Positions 28,654 through 37,522 of a stretch of 46,491 nucleotides of DNA are shown in pieces (the stretch's first letter is position 1; the number at the start of each line of letters is the position of its first letter). The translations under genes were made by a program, and so were the position numbers. Source of the DNA: Rhodobacterales bacterium HKCCE2091 (GTDB lineage: Bacteria > Pseudomonadota > Alphaproteobacteria > Rhodobacterales > Rhodobacteraceae); contig WVSL01000024.1 in the NCBI GenBank assembly GCA_015689685.1, forward strand, positions 1-46,491, written 5' to 3'. A model generated the notes under the pieces. That model saw only the letters and a list, made by a program, of their open reading frames with translations, did not search any database and was not told where the DNA came from.

Positions 28654-29850
28654 CTACCCCCGCAGCAACCGCGAGTAATACATCAGCCCGTACTGCGTCA
28701 GCGCGTCCGACAGCGGCCGCCAGATCGACGCGAACTCGATCGGGTCGAGCCCGCTCGCGCGGGCGATCTCGGCCAGCGTCTTGCGGCCGTCGACATGGGT
28801 CAGCGACCGCGCCGCCAGCCCCGCCACAGGGATTTCCGCCCGCGCGCCGGAATAGCTGACCGGGATCACCCCGGACTTCGCCGCCGCCTGGCTGAGCTTC
28901 GGCCCCGACACGCCCTTCAGGTGCGGCACTGCCTCCCGGTCGGGCCGGGCGATCCGCCCCTCTGCCGTCTTCGCGACGTAGGCGATGTGGGTGCGGATGC
29001 CGCCGCCGAGCTTCTCGGCCAGTTCCATCCGCGTCACCCGGTCGAAATCCCGCAGCAGGTTCGCGTCCCCGACGATGGTCATGGGGTCGTAGAGATGCGC
29101 CTGCGGCTGACCGACGAGTTCCAGCCCCGCCGTCTCGATCGCCGCCATCAGGTCGCGGATCGGGAAGGCGCGGTCGCGGGAATGCAGCAGCAGGTCGTAG
29201 AACCCCGCGTCGCTTTCCTTGTGATCGCCGAGATGCGGGTTGGTCTTGAACGGGTGGCCCTCGGGGACCCGGCCGAAGATGGCCCGCGCCTTCTTCAGCC
29301 GCTCGCGCGGGGTGCCGCGCAGGATCGTGCGGAACGCCTCCTGCAACGGGTAGACGCCGGACCGTCCGTATGGCGCGTAGACCATCAGCCCGATGCCGCC
29401 GGCATCGGTGACCGCGCCCGCCAGCGCGTCGAACCCGGCCTGCGGTTCCTCCAGGTGATGCAGCACGCCGCAACAGTCGATGTAGTCGAACGGCCCCATC
29501 CCGGGCGCATCCAGCAGCGACCCGGTGACGAAGGTGATATGGCCGAGCCCGCGCGCGGCGGCCCGCGCTTCCGCGATCTTCCGGGCCGAGGTCGACAGGT
29601 CGAGATAGGTGATCTCGTAGGGCTTGCCCGCGCTGGTCAGGACCTGCGCCATCTGGATCAGCGCGTCGCCGGTTCCGCCGCCCGCGATCAGCGCCTTGAA
29701 CGGCCGCGACCAGTCCCGCTTGCCGCCGAACAGGAAGTGGTCCAGTTCCAGCGGGTGCGAGGGCGAGCCGGTGACGAGCCGCTTCGCCTCGTCCGCCGGA
29801 TCGCGGTCGGGATAGGGATAGGCGTCGTACTGGCCGGTTGTGTCGGACAT
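28654..29850 (-). CDS. Class I SAM-dependent methyltransferase with extra C-terminal domain
   Basis: 398 aa. ATG 29850 has AGGGGGGC upstream. The start MSDTTGQYDAYPYPDRDPAD is followed by a SAM-binding core (residues about 45-170): ALIAGGGTGDALIQMAQVL (motif I), EITYLDLSTSARKIAEARA, and DYIDCCGVLHHLEEP. The C-terminal 150 residues end in a winged-helix-like segment (DGRKTLAEIARASGLD). The substrate is unknown. It is divergent from dddP, with 112 bases between starts, so shared control is possible but unproven. Confidence 0.85.
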   Translation of the reverse strand: MSDTTGQYDAYPYPDRDPADEAKRLVTGSPSHPLELDHFLFGGKRDWSRPFKALIAGGGTGDALIQMAQVLTSAGKPYEITYLDLSTSARKIAEARAAARGLGHITFVTGSLLDAPGMGPFDYIDCCGVLHHLEEPQAGFDALAGAVTDAGGIGLMVYAPYGRSGVYPLQEAFRTILRGTPRERLKKARAIFGRVPEGHPFKTNPHLGDHKESDAGFYDLLLHSRDRAFPIRDLMAAIETAGLELVGQPQAHLYDPMTIVGDANLLRDFDRVTRMELAEKLGGGIRTHIAYVAKTAEGRIARPDREAVPHLKGVSGPKLSQAAAKSGVIPVSYSGARAEIPVAGLAARSLTHVDGRKTLAEIARASGLDPIEFASIWRPLSDALTQYGLMYYSRLLRG

Positions 29851-29962
29851 CTGCCCCCCTGTTCCCCGCGTCCCGTTTCCGACCTCGCCGATGCCGCGAA
29901 CGGACGCGAATCGACCGCCCGGCGGCCGGATCATGACCCTGATTTCGCAGGGTTCCCACGCC

Positions 29963-31291
29963 ATGAATGAAGCCTATCGCCCCGCCACGCGCAAGATCGA
30001 CCCGGGCAAGGGCCCGTTTCTTCCCGACGGAACCGCGAACGACAACGACAGGATGGAGATCGGGCCGACCCCGCTGGCCTACGCGGAGTGGGAGGCAGCG
30101 GGCCTTCCCCTGCCCGACCTGCCCGCGATGCGCGCCTTCCGGCTGAACCGGATCGTCGCCAGGCTGCAGGAACGCGACTACGCCGGCGTGCTGGTCTTCG
30201 ACCCGATGAACATCCGCTACGCCACCGACGCGACCAACATGCAGCTTTGGAACACCCACAACCCGTTCCGCGCCTGCCTCGTGACGGCGGACGGGCACAT
30301 GGTGCTGTGGGAATACCGGAACTCCCCCTTCCTCGCCGATCACAACCCGCTGGTGCGGGAGGTCCGGTCCGGCGCGTCGATGTTCTACTTCTCGACCGGC
30401 GACGCCAGCGACGCGGCCGCCGAGCGCTTCGCGGCGGATGTGGCGGCGCTGGTCGCGGAGCGGGCGGGATCGAACCGGCGGCTCGCGGTCGACAAGATCC
30501 TCCTGCGCGGTGCGAGGGCACTGGAACGGCTCGGCTTCGACATCCGCGACGGCGAGGAAGTGATGGAAAAGGCCCGCGCGATCAAGGGCCCGGACGAAAT
30601 CGCGGCGATGCGGTGCGCCGTGCACGCCTGCGAGACCACGCTGGCGGCGATGGAGCGCGAATGCCTGCCCGGCCGGACGGAAGACGAGATCTGGGCCGTG
30701 ATGCACGCCGAGAACATCCGCCGGGGTGGCGAGTGGATCGAAACCCGGCTGCTTTCGTCGGGGCCGCGCACGAACCCGTGGTTCCAGGAATGCGGTCCGA
30801 GGACGGTGCAGGAAAACGAGATCGTCGCCTTCGATACCGACCTGATCGGCTGCTACGGCATCTGCGTCGACATCTCGCGCACCTGGTGGGTCGGCCCCGG
30901 CAACCCGAGACCCGACATGATCGCGGCCATGCGGCACGGGGTCGAGCACATAACCGAGAACATGGCGCTGGTCGCGCCGGGCGTGTCGTTCCGCGACCTG
31001 ACCTTCAAGGGCCACCAGCTTCACCCGAAATATAACCGCCGGAAATATTCTTGCCGCTTCCACGGCGTCGGGCTCTGCGACGAGTGGCCCCATATCGACT
31101 ACGCCGACAACTGGCACGCGGGCGCGTTCGACTACGAGCTGGAGGCGGGCATGACTCTGTGCGTCGAGGCCCTGATCGGCGAGGACGGCGGCGATTTCTC
31201 GATCAAGCTCGAGGACCAGGTGCTGGTCACCGAAACCGGCTTTGAGAACCTGACCCGCTATCCCTTCGACGCGCGGCTCATGGGGGCGTGA
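29963..31291 (+). CDS. dddP: Dimethylsulfoniopropionate lyase DddP
   Basis: 442 aa. M24-fold metalloenzyme that cleaves DMSP to dimethyl sulfide and acrylate. Near the N-terminus KIDPGKGPFLPDGTANDNDR and IRYATDATNMQLWNTHNPF resemble roseobacter DddP closely. The metal ligands expected for DddP are all present: Asp291, Asp293 and Asp303 (FDTDLIGCYGICVDISRTW), His367 (HGVGLCDEWP), Glu402 and Glu417. Asp373, the position I recall as the catalytic base, is also kept. ATG 29963 is preferred (GCAGGG upstream). ATG 29933 would add ten residues. Creatinase or prolidase activity is the main alternative, made unlikely by the close match. No acrylate-handling genes are adjacent. Confidence 0.88.
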   Translation: MNEAYRPATRKIDPGKGPFLPDGTANDNDRMEIGPTPLAYAEWEAAGLPLPDLPAMRAFRLNRIVARLQERDYAGVLVFDPMNIRYATDATNMQLWNTHNPFRACLVTADGHMVLWEYRNSPFLADHNPLVREVRSGASMFYFSTGDASDAAAERFAADVAALVAERAGSNRRLAVDKILLRGARALERLGFDIRDGEEVMEKARAIKGPDEIAAMRCAVHACETTLAAMERECLPGRTEDEIWAVMHAENIRRGGEWIETRLLSSGPRTNPWFQECGPRTVQENEIVAFDTDLIGCYGICVDISRTWWVGPGNPRPDMIAAMRHGVEHITENMALVAPGVSFRDLTFKGHQLHPKYNRRKYSCRFHGVGLCDEWPHIDYADNWHAGAFDYELEAGMTLCVEALIGEDGGDFSIKLEDQVLVTETGFENLTRYPFDARLMGA

Positions 31292-31300
31292 CCGGGCGGC

Positions 31301-32188
31301 TCAGGGCGCGAGCGCCAGCCGGGCGACGAGCCCGCGATGATCTGAACCGACCCCCGGCCGCCGCTCCATCAGCCCGCCACCGGGGCCGAGCACCATGTCG
31401 ATCGGCAGCGGCACGCCATGCGGCGCGATCGTGTAGCGGATCGGCCCGGCCCGGCGCGTGCCCGTCACCTCCTCGATCTGGCGCACCGGACGGCTCCACG
31501 GTGCCGCGTTGAAGTCGCCGCCCAGGATCACGGGGCGTTCCAGCGCGGCCAGCCGCGGCAGTTCGCGGTCCACCACCGCCTGCTGGCGATACGGCCAGGG
31601 CCAGACGAGGTGGACGGACACGACCCAGACCGGCCCGGTCTCGGTCTCGACCCTCAGCCCGGCGAAGCCCCGCGTCTCGGAACAAAAGCTTTCGCCGGTC
31701 CCGGGCAGGCGCGACAGGACCGCGACGCCGTTCCAACGCGAGAACGGGCAGAAATGCTGCGTCGGGTAGGACGGGGCGAGCGCGTCCAGGAGCCCCATGT
31801 TGGCGGGGGAAAGTTCCTGCAGGAACACGACGCCGGAATCGGTGGCGACGATTTCCCGCGCCAGCGCCTCGACCCGCCGGTTGACTGCGAGAAGGTTGCG
31901 GGAATGCACGCTGATCGACGGCCCCTCGGGCGTCGTGCCGCCATTGATGAGGCCGAGAAAGATCGGCAGCCCCGCGAAGGCTGCGACCGCGAGCGCCGCG
32001 ATGCCGCCGCGCTTCGCCCCGAGCGCGAGCAGGAACAGCGCCACCGGGATCAGCGCCGTCGCGGCGAGATGCCGGCCGAGCGAGATCGACACCAGCGCCG
32101 GGTGCAGCGCCCCGCCGTAGCCCGCGACTATCGCCAGGACGAGTCCTGCCGCAATGACCAGCAAGACCCGCCTTGCCACGATCTTCAT
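31301..32188 (-). CDS. Membrane-anchored endonuclease/exonuclease/phosphatase (EEP) family protein
   Basis: 295 aa. Three hydrophobic segments (about residues 5-25, 36-52, 58-80) precede the EEP fold. Catalytic marks are VVFLQELSPANMG (metal-binding Glu), VVSVHLVWPWP, ILGGDFNAAPWS (Asp/Asn) and VGSDHRGLVARL (Asp/His). Substrates in this superfamily range from DNA to phospholipids and inositol phosphates. The membrane anchor with an outward domain suggests an envelope or extracellular phosphodiester. ATG 32188 has AGGGGA ten bases upstream. It converges with dddP, nine bases apart. Confidence 0.85.
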   Translation of the reverse strand: MKIVARRVLLVIAAGLVLAIVAGYGGALHPALVSISLGRHLAATALIPVALFLLALGAKRGGIAALAVAAFAGLPIFLGLINGGTTPEGPSISVHSRNLLAVNRRVEALAREIVATDSGVVFLQELSPANMGLLDALAPSYPTQHFCPFSRWNGVAVLSRLPGTGESFCSETRGFAGLRVETETGPVWVVSVHLVWPWPYRQQAVVDRELPRLAALERPVILGGDFNAAPWSRPVRQIEEVTGTRRAGPIRYTIAPHGVPLPIDMVLGPGGGLMERRPGVGSDHRGLVARLALAP

Positions 32189-32298
32189 GTTGTTCACGTC
32201 CCCTGACCGCGCGACACGTCCCCGTGATAGCGCCACCACACCGGTTGTGCCGCGCGGCCCACCGCCGCATCCTGACGCCCCGATCAAGGAGGCCCCGG

Positions 32299-33534
32299 AT
32301 GCCGACCGAACGCTTCACCTTCCCCGGCCACGGCGGCCACGACCTCGCGGCCCGGCTGGACCTCCCCGACGGGCCTGTCCTCGCGACCGCGCTGATGGCG
32401 CACTGCTTCACCTGCGGCAAGGATATACCCGCCGCGCGCAGGATTTCCGCACGTCTCGCGGCGATGGGGATCGCGGTGTTGCGGTTCGATTTCACCGGTC
32501 TCGGCCATTCCGGCGGCGAATTCGAGAACACCTCGTTCTCGTCCAACGTCGACGACATCGTTTCCGCCGCCGACACCCTGGCCGCGCGCGGGATGGCGCC
32601 GCGCCTGCTGATCGGCCATTCGCTCGGCGGGGCGGCGGTGATCCGGGCCCGCGACCGCATCGACAGCGTGCGCGCGGTCGCGACCATCGGCGCGCCATTC
32701 GATCCCGACCACGTCACCGACCATTTCGCCCACGCGCTCCACAAGATCGAGGCGGAGGGCGTCGGCGAGGTGTCGCTCGGCGGGCGGATGATCCGGATCG
32801 GCCGGGACTTCATACGCGATGTCCGTGCCGAAAGCCTCGGGCTGTCGCTCGGTCGGTTGCACGCGGCGCTTCTCGTGCTTCATGCGCCCCGCGACGCCGT
32901 CGTCGGCATCGACAACGCCACCGCCATCTTCGCCGCCGCCCGCCATCCGAAAAGCTTCGTGACCCTCGACGACGCCGACCACCTCGTGACCCGGAAGGAG
33001 GATGCGAACTACGTCGCCGAGGTCATCGCCGCGTTGTCCGCGCGCTACCTCGACCTGCGCCCGCCCGCCCCGCCGCCCGGCGCCCCCGAGGGCATCACGC
33101 GCGTGTCCGAGGCCGATCCCGACGGTTTCCTGCAGGACGTCCAGGCCGGGCCGTTCCACCACACGCTCGCGGACGAGCCGCTCAGTTACGGCGGCACCAA
33201 CCGCGGCATGTCCCCCTACCAGCTTCTCGCCGCCGGGCTCGGGGCCTGCACCTCGATGACGGTGCGGATGTACGCGCGCCGCAAGGGCTGGCCGCTCGAT
33301 CACGTCTCGGTCGATGTCAGCCACGACAGGGTCCACGCCCAGGACGCGGGCGGCAACGGGCCGGGTCCCCTCGACACCTTCCGGCGGGTCGTCACGCTCG
33401 AAGGCGACCTGACGCCGGAAGAGCGCGCCCGGCTCATGGAGATCGCGGACAAATGCCCCGTTCACAAGACGTTGGAGGGCGGAGCGGAGGTGATCACGTC
33501 GGCTGCGGAAGCGGCAGAAGCGGCGTCGACTTGA
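32299..33534 (+). CDS. Alpha/beta hydrolase fused to OsmC-family domain
   Basis: 411 aa. ATG 32299 has a full AAGGAGG upstream. Residues about 1-255 are an alpha/beta hydrolase: HCFTCGKDIPAARRI near the oxyanion region, nucleophile Ser in LLIGHSLGGAAVI, a late Asp (LHAPRDAVVG) and His (DDADHLVTRKE). Residues about 270-405 are OsmC-like, with Cys in LGACTSMTVRMYARRKGWPL and in ADKCPVHKTLEG, the peroxidatic and resolving pair of the family. The fusion is known in bacteria; its substrate is not. The last 41 bases overlap the 3' end of the Lrp gene on the other strand. Confidence 0.9.
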   Translation: MPTERFTFPGHGGHDLAARLDLPDGPVLATALMAHCFTCGKDIPAARRISARLAAMGIAVLRFDFTGLGHSGGEFENTSFSSNVDDIVSAADTLAARGMAPRLLIGHSLGGAAVIRARDRIDSVRAVATIGAPFDPDHVTDHFAHALHKIEAEGVGEVSLGGRMIRIGRDFIRDVRAESLGLSLGRLHAALLVLHAPRDAVVGIDNATAIFAAARHPKSFVTLDDADHLVTRKEDANYVAEVIAALSARYLDLRPPAPPPGAPEGITRVSEADPDGFLQDVQAGPFHHTLADEPLSYGGTNRGMSPYQLLAAGLGACTSMTVRMYARRKGWPLDHVSVDVSHDRVHAQDAGGNGPGPLDTFRRVVTLEGDLTPEERARLMEIADKCPVHKTLEGGAEVITSAAEAAEAAST

Positions 33535-33967
33535 TCTCTTCCATCGACAGGAGCGCGGTGACGTTGAAGATCTTCACCTCCGAGATCAGCGCCTGGTAGA
33601 AGATGTCGTAGGCGCGGGCGTTCTGCACCCGGACCTTGAGGATGTAGTCGATCTCGCCCGCAAGCCGGTGCGCCTCCATCACCTCGGGCCGGGCCTGCAG
33701 CGCGGCGAGAAACCGGTTCTGCCATTCCGCCTCGTGCTCCGACGTGCGGATCAGCACGAAGAAGCAAGCCTCAAGCCCAAGCGCCTCCGCATCCAGGAGA
33801 ACCGTCTGCCGGCCGATCACGCCGGCCTCGCGCAGCTTGCGAATCCGGTTCCAGACCGGGGTCTTGGACGACCCCACCTTCTTCGCGATCTCGTCCAGCG
33901 ACTGGCTGGCATCCTCTTGCATCTCGCGCAGGATCTTCCTGTCCAGCGCGTCGATCTGAACGCTCAT
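33494..33967 (-). CDS. Lrp/AsnC-family regulator next to the sulfate assimilation operon
   Basis: 157 aa. An AsnC-type helix-turn-helix (LDRKILREMQEDASQSLDEI, SSKTPVWNRIRKLREAGVI) precedes a RAM ligand-binding domain (EVMEAHRLAGEIDYILKVRV). ATG 33967 is the family-typical start (MSVQIDALDRKIL). It is divergent from cysG-fpr. A perfect dyad between them is the likely operator. It therefore probably controls sulfur assimilation, perhaps with cysteine or another amino acid as effector. Its 3' end overlaps the hydrolase-OsmC gene. Confidence 0.92.
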   Translation of the reverse strand: MSVQIDALDRKILREMQEDASQSLDEIAKKVGSSKTPVWNRIRKLREAGVIGRQTVLLDAEALGLEACFFVLIRTSEHEAEWQNRFLAALQARPEVMEAHRLAGEIDYILKVRVQNARAYDIFYQALISEVKIFNVTALLSMEEIKSTPLLPLPQPT

Positions 33968-34017
33968 CCCGGTGCCTCCGACGATTGCGAACACGCGTTC
34001 CGCCCACGCCCCGCATG

Positions 34018-34031
34018 AGGACATTTGTCCT
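34018..34031. promoter_or_regulatory. Dyad AGGACA-TT-TGTCCT, likely Lrp operator
   Basis: A perfect six-base inverted repeat around TT, 51 bases upstream of the lrp start and 76 upstream of cysG. On the minus strand it falls in the spacer of a possible lrp promoter (TTGCAA 34040-34035, N16, TCATGC 34018-34013), which would suit autoregulation. Confidence 0.5.
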
Positions 34032-34106
34032 TGATTGCAAGCCCCATCTGCCGCCGAGAGGGAAAATGTTCTATCTCGGGAGGGTAATCAGCCGGACCCG
34101 TTCGCC

Positions 34107-35501
34107 ATGCAGCACTTCCCCATCTTCCTCGACACGGCAGGCCGCCGGATCGTCGTCTCCGGCGGCGGCGATGCCGCGGTGGCGAAGCTGCGCCTGATCC
34201 TGAAGACGGCCGCGACGGTTGAGGTTTTCGCCGAGAACGCCGATCCCGCGATCGAGGCCTGGGCCGCCGACGGGGTCCTGACCCTGCATCGCCGAGCGCT
34301 TGCGGATGGCGACGCCGAGGGCGCGATGCTGGTCTACGGCGCATCCGAAGACGACGCCGCCGACACCCGCGCCAAGACGATCGCGGAGGCCGCGGGCGCC
34401 CTTTTCAACTGGGTCGACAACCTCGAACAGAGCGCGTTCATCACCCCGGCGATCGTCGACCGCGACCCGGTGACCGTGGCCATCGGCACCGAGGGCGCCG
34501 CCCCGGTCCTCGCCCGGCACATCAAGCGGGACCTGGAAGACCGCCTTCCGGTCGCACTCGGCGCGCTGGCCCGCATCGGAAAGGCATTTCGCGGGGCCGC
34601 CGAGGCGCTTCCGTTCGGCCGCGCCCGGCGCGACTTCTGGTCCGACTACTACCTGAGATCGGGGCCGCCGGCCTACGAAAAGGCCGGCGAAACCGGCGCG
34701 CTCGAGGCGCTGGACTGGCTTTTGGAACGGCACCTGGCGGAAACGCCGAAGGTGGGGCGCGTGGCGCTGGTGGGTGCCGGCCCCGGCGACCCGGAACTCC
34801 TGACGATGAAGGCCCGCCGCGCGCTCGACGAGGCCGACGTGGTGATCCACGACCGATTGGTGGCGCCGGAAATCCTCGAACTCGCCCGCCGCGAGGCGCT
34901 GCTGATCGAGGCCGGGAAGGAAGGCTTCGGCCCGTCGATGAAGCAGGACGACATCTGCGCCTTGATGGTCGAACATGCCGCGCGCGGGGCCTACGTGGTG
35001 CGCCTGAAGGGCGGCGATCCCTCGGTCTACGGGCGGCTCGACGAAGAGGTCGACGCGCTCGATGCCGCTGGCATCTCGTGGAACGTGGTCCCGGGCATCA
35101 CCGCGGCCTCCGCCGCCGCCGCCTCGCTCGGCCAGAGCCTGACGAAACGCGACCGCAATTCCGGCGTCCGGTTCCTGACCGGTCACGACGTGAAGGGTTT
35201 CGCCGAACACGACTGGCGCAGTCTGGCCAAGCCCGGCGAAGTCGCCGCGATCTACATGGCCAAGAAGGGCGCGCGGTTCATCCAGGGCCGGCTGATGATG
35301 CACGGTGCCGCGCCGGACACGCCCGTGAGCGTGGTGGAAAGCGCCTCCCGGCCCGACCAGCGGGTGCTCGCGACCACCCTCGCCCGTCTCGCCGCCGATA
35401 TCGACGCCGGGAACATGACCGGCCCCGCGATCCTGATGTATGGCCTCGCGCCCCGTGCCGCCGAGGCCGCCCTGCCCGCCCTGAACGAGGAGCAAGCCTG
35501 A
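34107..35501 (+). CDS. cysG: Siroheme synthase CysG
   Basis: 464 aa, trifunctional. The N-terminal half is the precorrin-2 dehydrogenase/sirohydrochlorin ferrochelatase (RRIVVSGGGDAAVAKLRLIL, IVDRDPVTVAIGTEGAAPVL). The C-terminal half is uroporphyrinogen III methyltransferase (VALVGAGPGDPELLTMKARR, VVRLKGGDPSVYGRLDEEVD, VVPGITAASAAAASLG). It makes siroheme for the CysI encoded two genes downstream. ATG 34107 fits the family start. The only Shine-Dalgarno-like sequence (GGGAGGG near 34079) is 20 bases too far, so initiation is unusual or leaderless. Confidence 0.96.
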   Translation: MQHFPIFLDTAGRRIVVSGGGDAAVAKLRLILKTAATVEVFAENADPAIEAWAADGVLTLHRRALADGDAEGAMLVYGASEDDAADTRAKTIAEAAGALFNWVDNLEQSAFITPAIVDRDPVTVAIGTEGAAPVLARHIKRDLEDRLPVALGALARIGKAFRGAAEALPFGRARRDFWSDYYLRSGPPAYEKAGETGALEALDWLLERHLAETPKVGRVALVGAGPGDPELLTMKARRALDEADVVIHDRLVAPEILELARREALLIEAGKEGFGPSMKQDDICALMVEHAARGAYVVRLKGGDPSVYGRLDEEVDALDAAGISWNVVPGITAASAAAASLGQSLTKRDRNSGVRFLTGHDVKGFAEHDWRSLAKPGEVAAIYMAKKGARFIQGRLMMHGAAPDTPVSVVESASRPDQRVLATTLARLAADIDAGNMTGPAILMYGLAPRAAEAALPALNEEQA

Positions 35502-35502
35502 C

Positions 35503-35802
35503 ATGCCCCGTGCCTTCACCCCAAAGGTCGTCACCGCGAACGCGCTTCTGGAAGGCGATGTCGTCTACCTGACCGCCGATGACCGCTGGACCCGGAACCA
35601 TTCCGAGGCCGAGTTGATCGAGGACGAAGCCCATGCGCAGATACGGCTTCTGGATGCCGAGGCGCGCGCCGGCGAGATCGTCGGTGCCTACCTCGCCGAC
35701 GCGATCCCCGGTCCGAACGGCCCGGAGCCGGTCCATTTCCGCGAGGCGTTCCGCACGCGCGGGCCCTCCAACTACCCTCATGGCAAGCAGGAAGGCGTCT
35801 GA
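35503..35802 (+). CDS. DUF2849 protein, sulfite reductase operon accessory
   Basis: 99 aa, starting one base after the cysG stop. FTPKVVTANALLEGDVVYLT and FREAFRTRGPSNYPHGKQ are the DUF2849 ends. Members are found almost only between cysG and cysI in Alphaproteobacteria. The function is unknown. A role in assembly or regulation of the sulfite reductase is inferred from context only. Confidence 0.88.
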   Translation: MPRAFTPKVVTANALLEGDVVYLTADDRWTRNHSEAELIEDEAHAQIRLLDAEARAGEIVGAYLADAIPGPNGPEPVHFREAFRTRGPSNYPHGKQEGV

Positions 35803-35860
35803 GCGGTCGAGCCCCATCAGGGAAATCGAACCTCCGCCGCAACGGTAAGGACAGGAAAGC

Positions 35861-37522
35861 ATGTATTCCTATTCAGAATTCGATGAGGCCTTCGTTCGCG
35901 AACGTGTCGCCCAGTTCCGCGCGCAGGTCGAGCGCAGGATCGAAGGCAGCCTGACGGAAGACGAGTTCAAGCCGCTCCGGCTGATGAACGGTCTCTACCT
36001 CCAGCTGCACGCCTACATGCTGCGGGTGGCGATCCCCTACGGCACTCTGAACGGCCGCCAGATGCGCCAGCTCGCGATGATCGCGCGGCGGTGGGACAAG
36101 GGCTATGGCCACTTCACCACGCGCCAGAACATCCAGTTCAACTGGCCCGAGCTGCGCGACGTGCCCGACATGCTGGATGCGCTGGCGGATGTGGGCATGC
36201 ACGCGATCCAGACCTCCGGCAACACGATCCGGAACGTGACCGCCGACCACTTCGCCGGCGCCGCGGCGGACGAGATCGCCGACCCGCGCCCGCTGGCCGA
36301 ACTGATCCGGCAATGGTCCACCGACCACCCGGAATTCCAGTTCCTGCCCCGGAAGTTCAAGATCGCCGTCACCGGCAGCCCCGCCGACCGCGCCGTGACC
36401 GCGGCCCACGACATCGGACTGCGCATCGTAGAACGCGACGGCGCGCAGGGTGTGCAGGTCATCGTCGGCGGCGGTCTCGGCCGGACTCCGATGATCGGCA
36501 AGGTGCTGGCGGAGTTCGTCCCGGAGGACGACCTGCTGCCCTACCTCGAAGCCGTCGTCGCGGTCTACAACCTGCTCGGCCGCCGCGACAACAAGTACAA
36601 GGCGCGGATCAAGATCACCGTGCACGAGAATGGAATCGAAGAGATTTCCAGGCTCGTGGACGAAGAATTCGCGCGCCGGAAACCGATGTTCCAAGGCGTC
36701 GACCAGGCCCTTCTGTCCGCGATCCGCGCGCAGTTCGCGCCGCCGGTCTTCGCGGAGCCGCAGACGACGGCCCTGCCCGCCGATGCCGCGTTCCGCAGCT
36801 TCTACGACACCAATACCGGGCCGCACCGCGCGCCGGGCTACCGGATCGTGACGATCTCGCTGAAGTCTCACGGCGCGACGCCGGGCGACGCGACGGCGGA
36901 GCAGATGGAGGTCATCGCCGATCTCGCGGAACGCTACGGCCACGACGAGATCCGGATCAGCCACGAGCAGAACGTGATCCTGCCCCATGTTCCCCTGCAT
37001 CACCTGGCCGCGATCCACGAGGCGCTGAAGGACGCCGGTCTTTCCACCGCCAACATCGGGCTCGTGTCGGACATCATCGCCTGCCCCGGCATGGATTACT
37101 GCGCACTGGCGACGGCGCGCTCGATCCCGGTCGCGCAGGAAATCGCGACACGGTTCGACGAACTGAAGCTGGAGCACGACATCGGCCCGCTGAAGATCAA
37201 GATCTCGGGCTGCATCAACGCCTGCGGCCATCACCATGTCGGCCATATCGGCATCCTCGGGCTCGACCGGGCGGGGGTGGAGAACTACCAGATCACGCTC
37301 GGCGGCGATGCCGGGCCGGACGCCGTGATCGGCGAACGCACCGGCCCCGGTTTCGCCTATGACGAAATCGTGCCGGCGATCGAACGCCTGCTGCGCGCCT
37401 ATCTCGACCTGCGCGAGGACCGCGACGAGACCTTCCTCGACGCTTACCGCCGGGTGGGCATGGCGCCGTTCAAGGCCGCGCTCTACCCGGCATCCGAGGA
37501 GGCGCGGGCCGATGCTGCCTGA
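35861..37522 (+). CDS. cysI: Ferredoxin-type sulfite (nitrite) reductase
   Basis: 553 aa. It reduces sulfite to sulfide with siroheme and a 4Fe-4S cluster. The cluster ligands are Cys408, Cys414, Cys451 and Cys455 (CPGMDYCALAT, GCINACGHHHVG). The first half-domain carries GHFTTRQNIQFNWPEL and the second RISHEQNVILPHV. It lacks a flavoprotein partner gene here, and fpr closes the operon, so electrons probably come from ferredoxin. Nitrite reductases share this fold. The cysH/cysG context decides for sulfite. The 3' end overlaps cysH by 11 bases. Confidence 0.93.
   Translation: MYSYSEFDEAFVRERVAQFRAQVERRIEGSLTEDEFKPLRLMNGLYLQLHAYMLRVAIPYGTLNGRQMRQLAMIARRWDKGYGHFTTRQNIQFNWPELRDVPDMLDALADVGMHAIQTSGNTIRNVTADHFAGAAADEIADPRPLAELIRQWSTDHPEFQFLPRKFKIAVTGSPADRAVTAAHDIGLRIVERDGAQGVQVIVGGGLGRTPMIGKVLAEFVPEDDLLPYLEAVVAVYNLLGRRDNKYKARIKITVHENGIEEISRLVDEEFARRKPMFQGVDQALLSAIRAQFAPPVFAEPQTTALPADAAFRSFYDTNTGPHRAPGYRIVTISLKSHGATPGDATAEQMEVIADLAERYGHDEIRISHEQNVILPHVPLHHLAAIHEALKDAGLSTANIGLVSDIIACPGMDYCALATARSIPVAQEIATRFDELKLEHDIGPLKIKISGCINACGHHHVGHIGILGLDRAGVENYQITLGGDAGPDAVIGERTGPGFAYDEIVPAIERLLRAYLDLREDRDETFLDAYRRVGMAPFKAALYPASEEARADAA

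Noticed and set aside
29840-29962. Longer start for dddP at 29840
   Set aside because: The additional 41 residues are Pro/Arg-rich, overlap the divergent methyltransferase start, and are outside the normal DddP N-terminus.
28526-31117. 863-codon minus-strand frame under dddP and the methyltransferase
   Set aside because: It is in another frame than the methyltransferase and runs antisense to the complete dddP gene. No family is visible.
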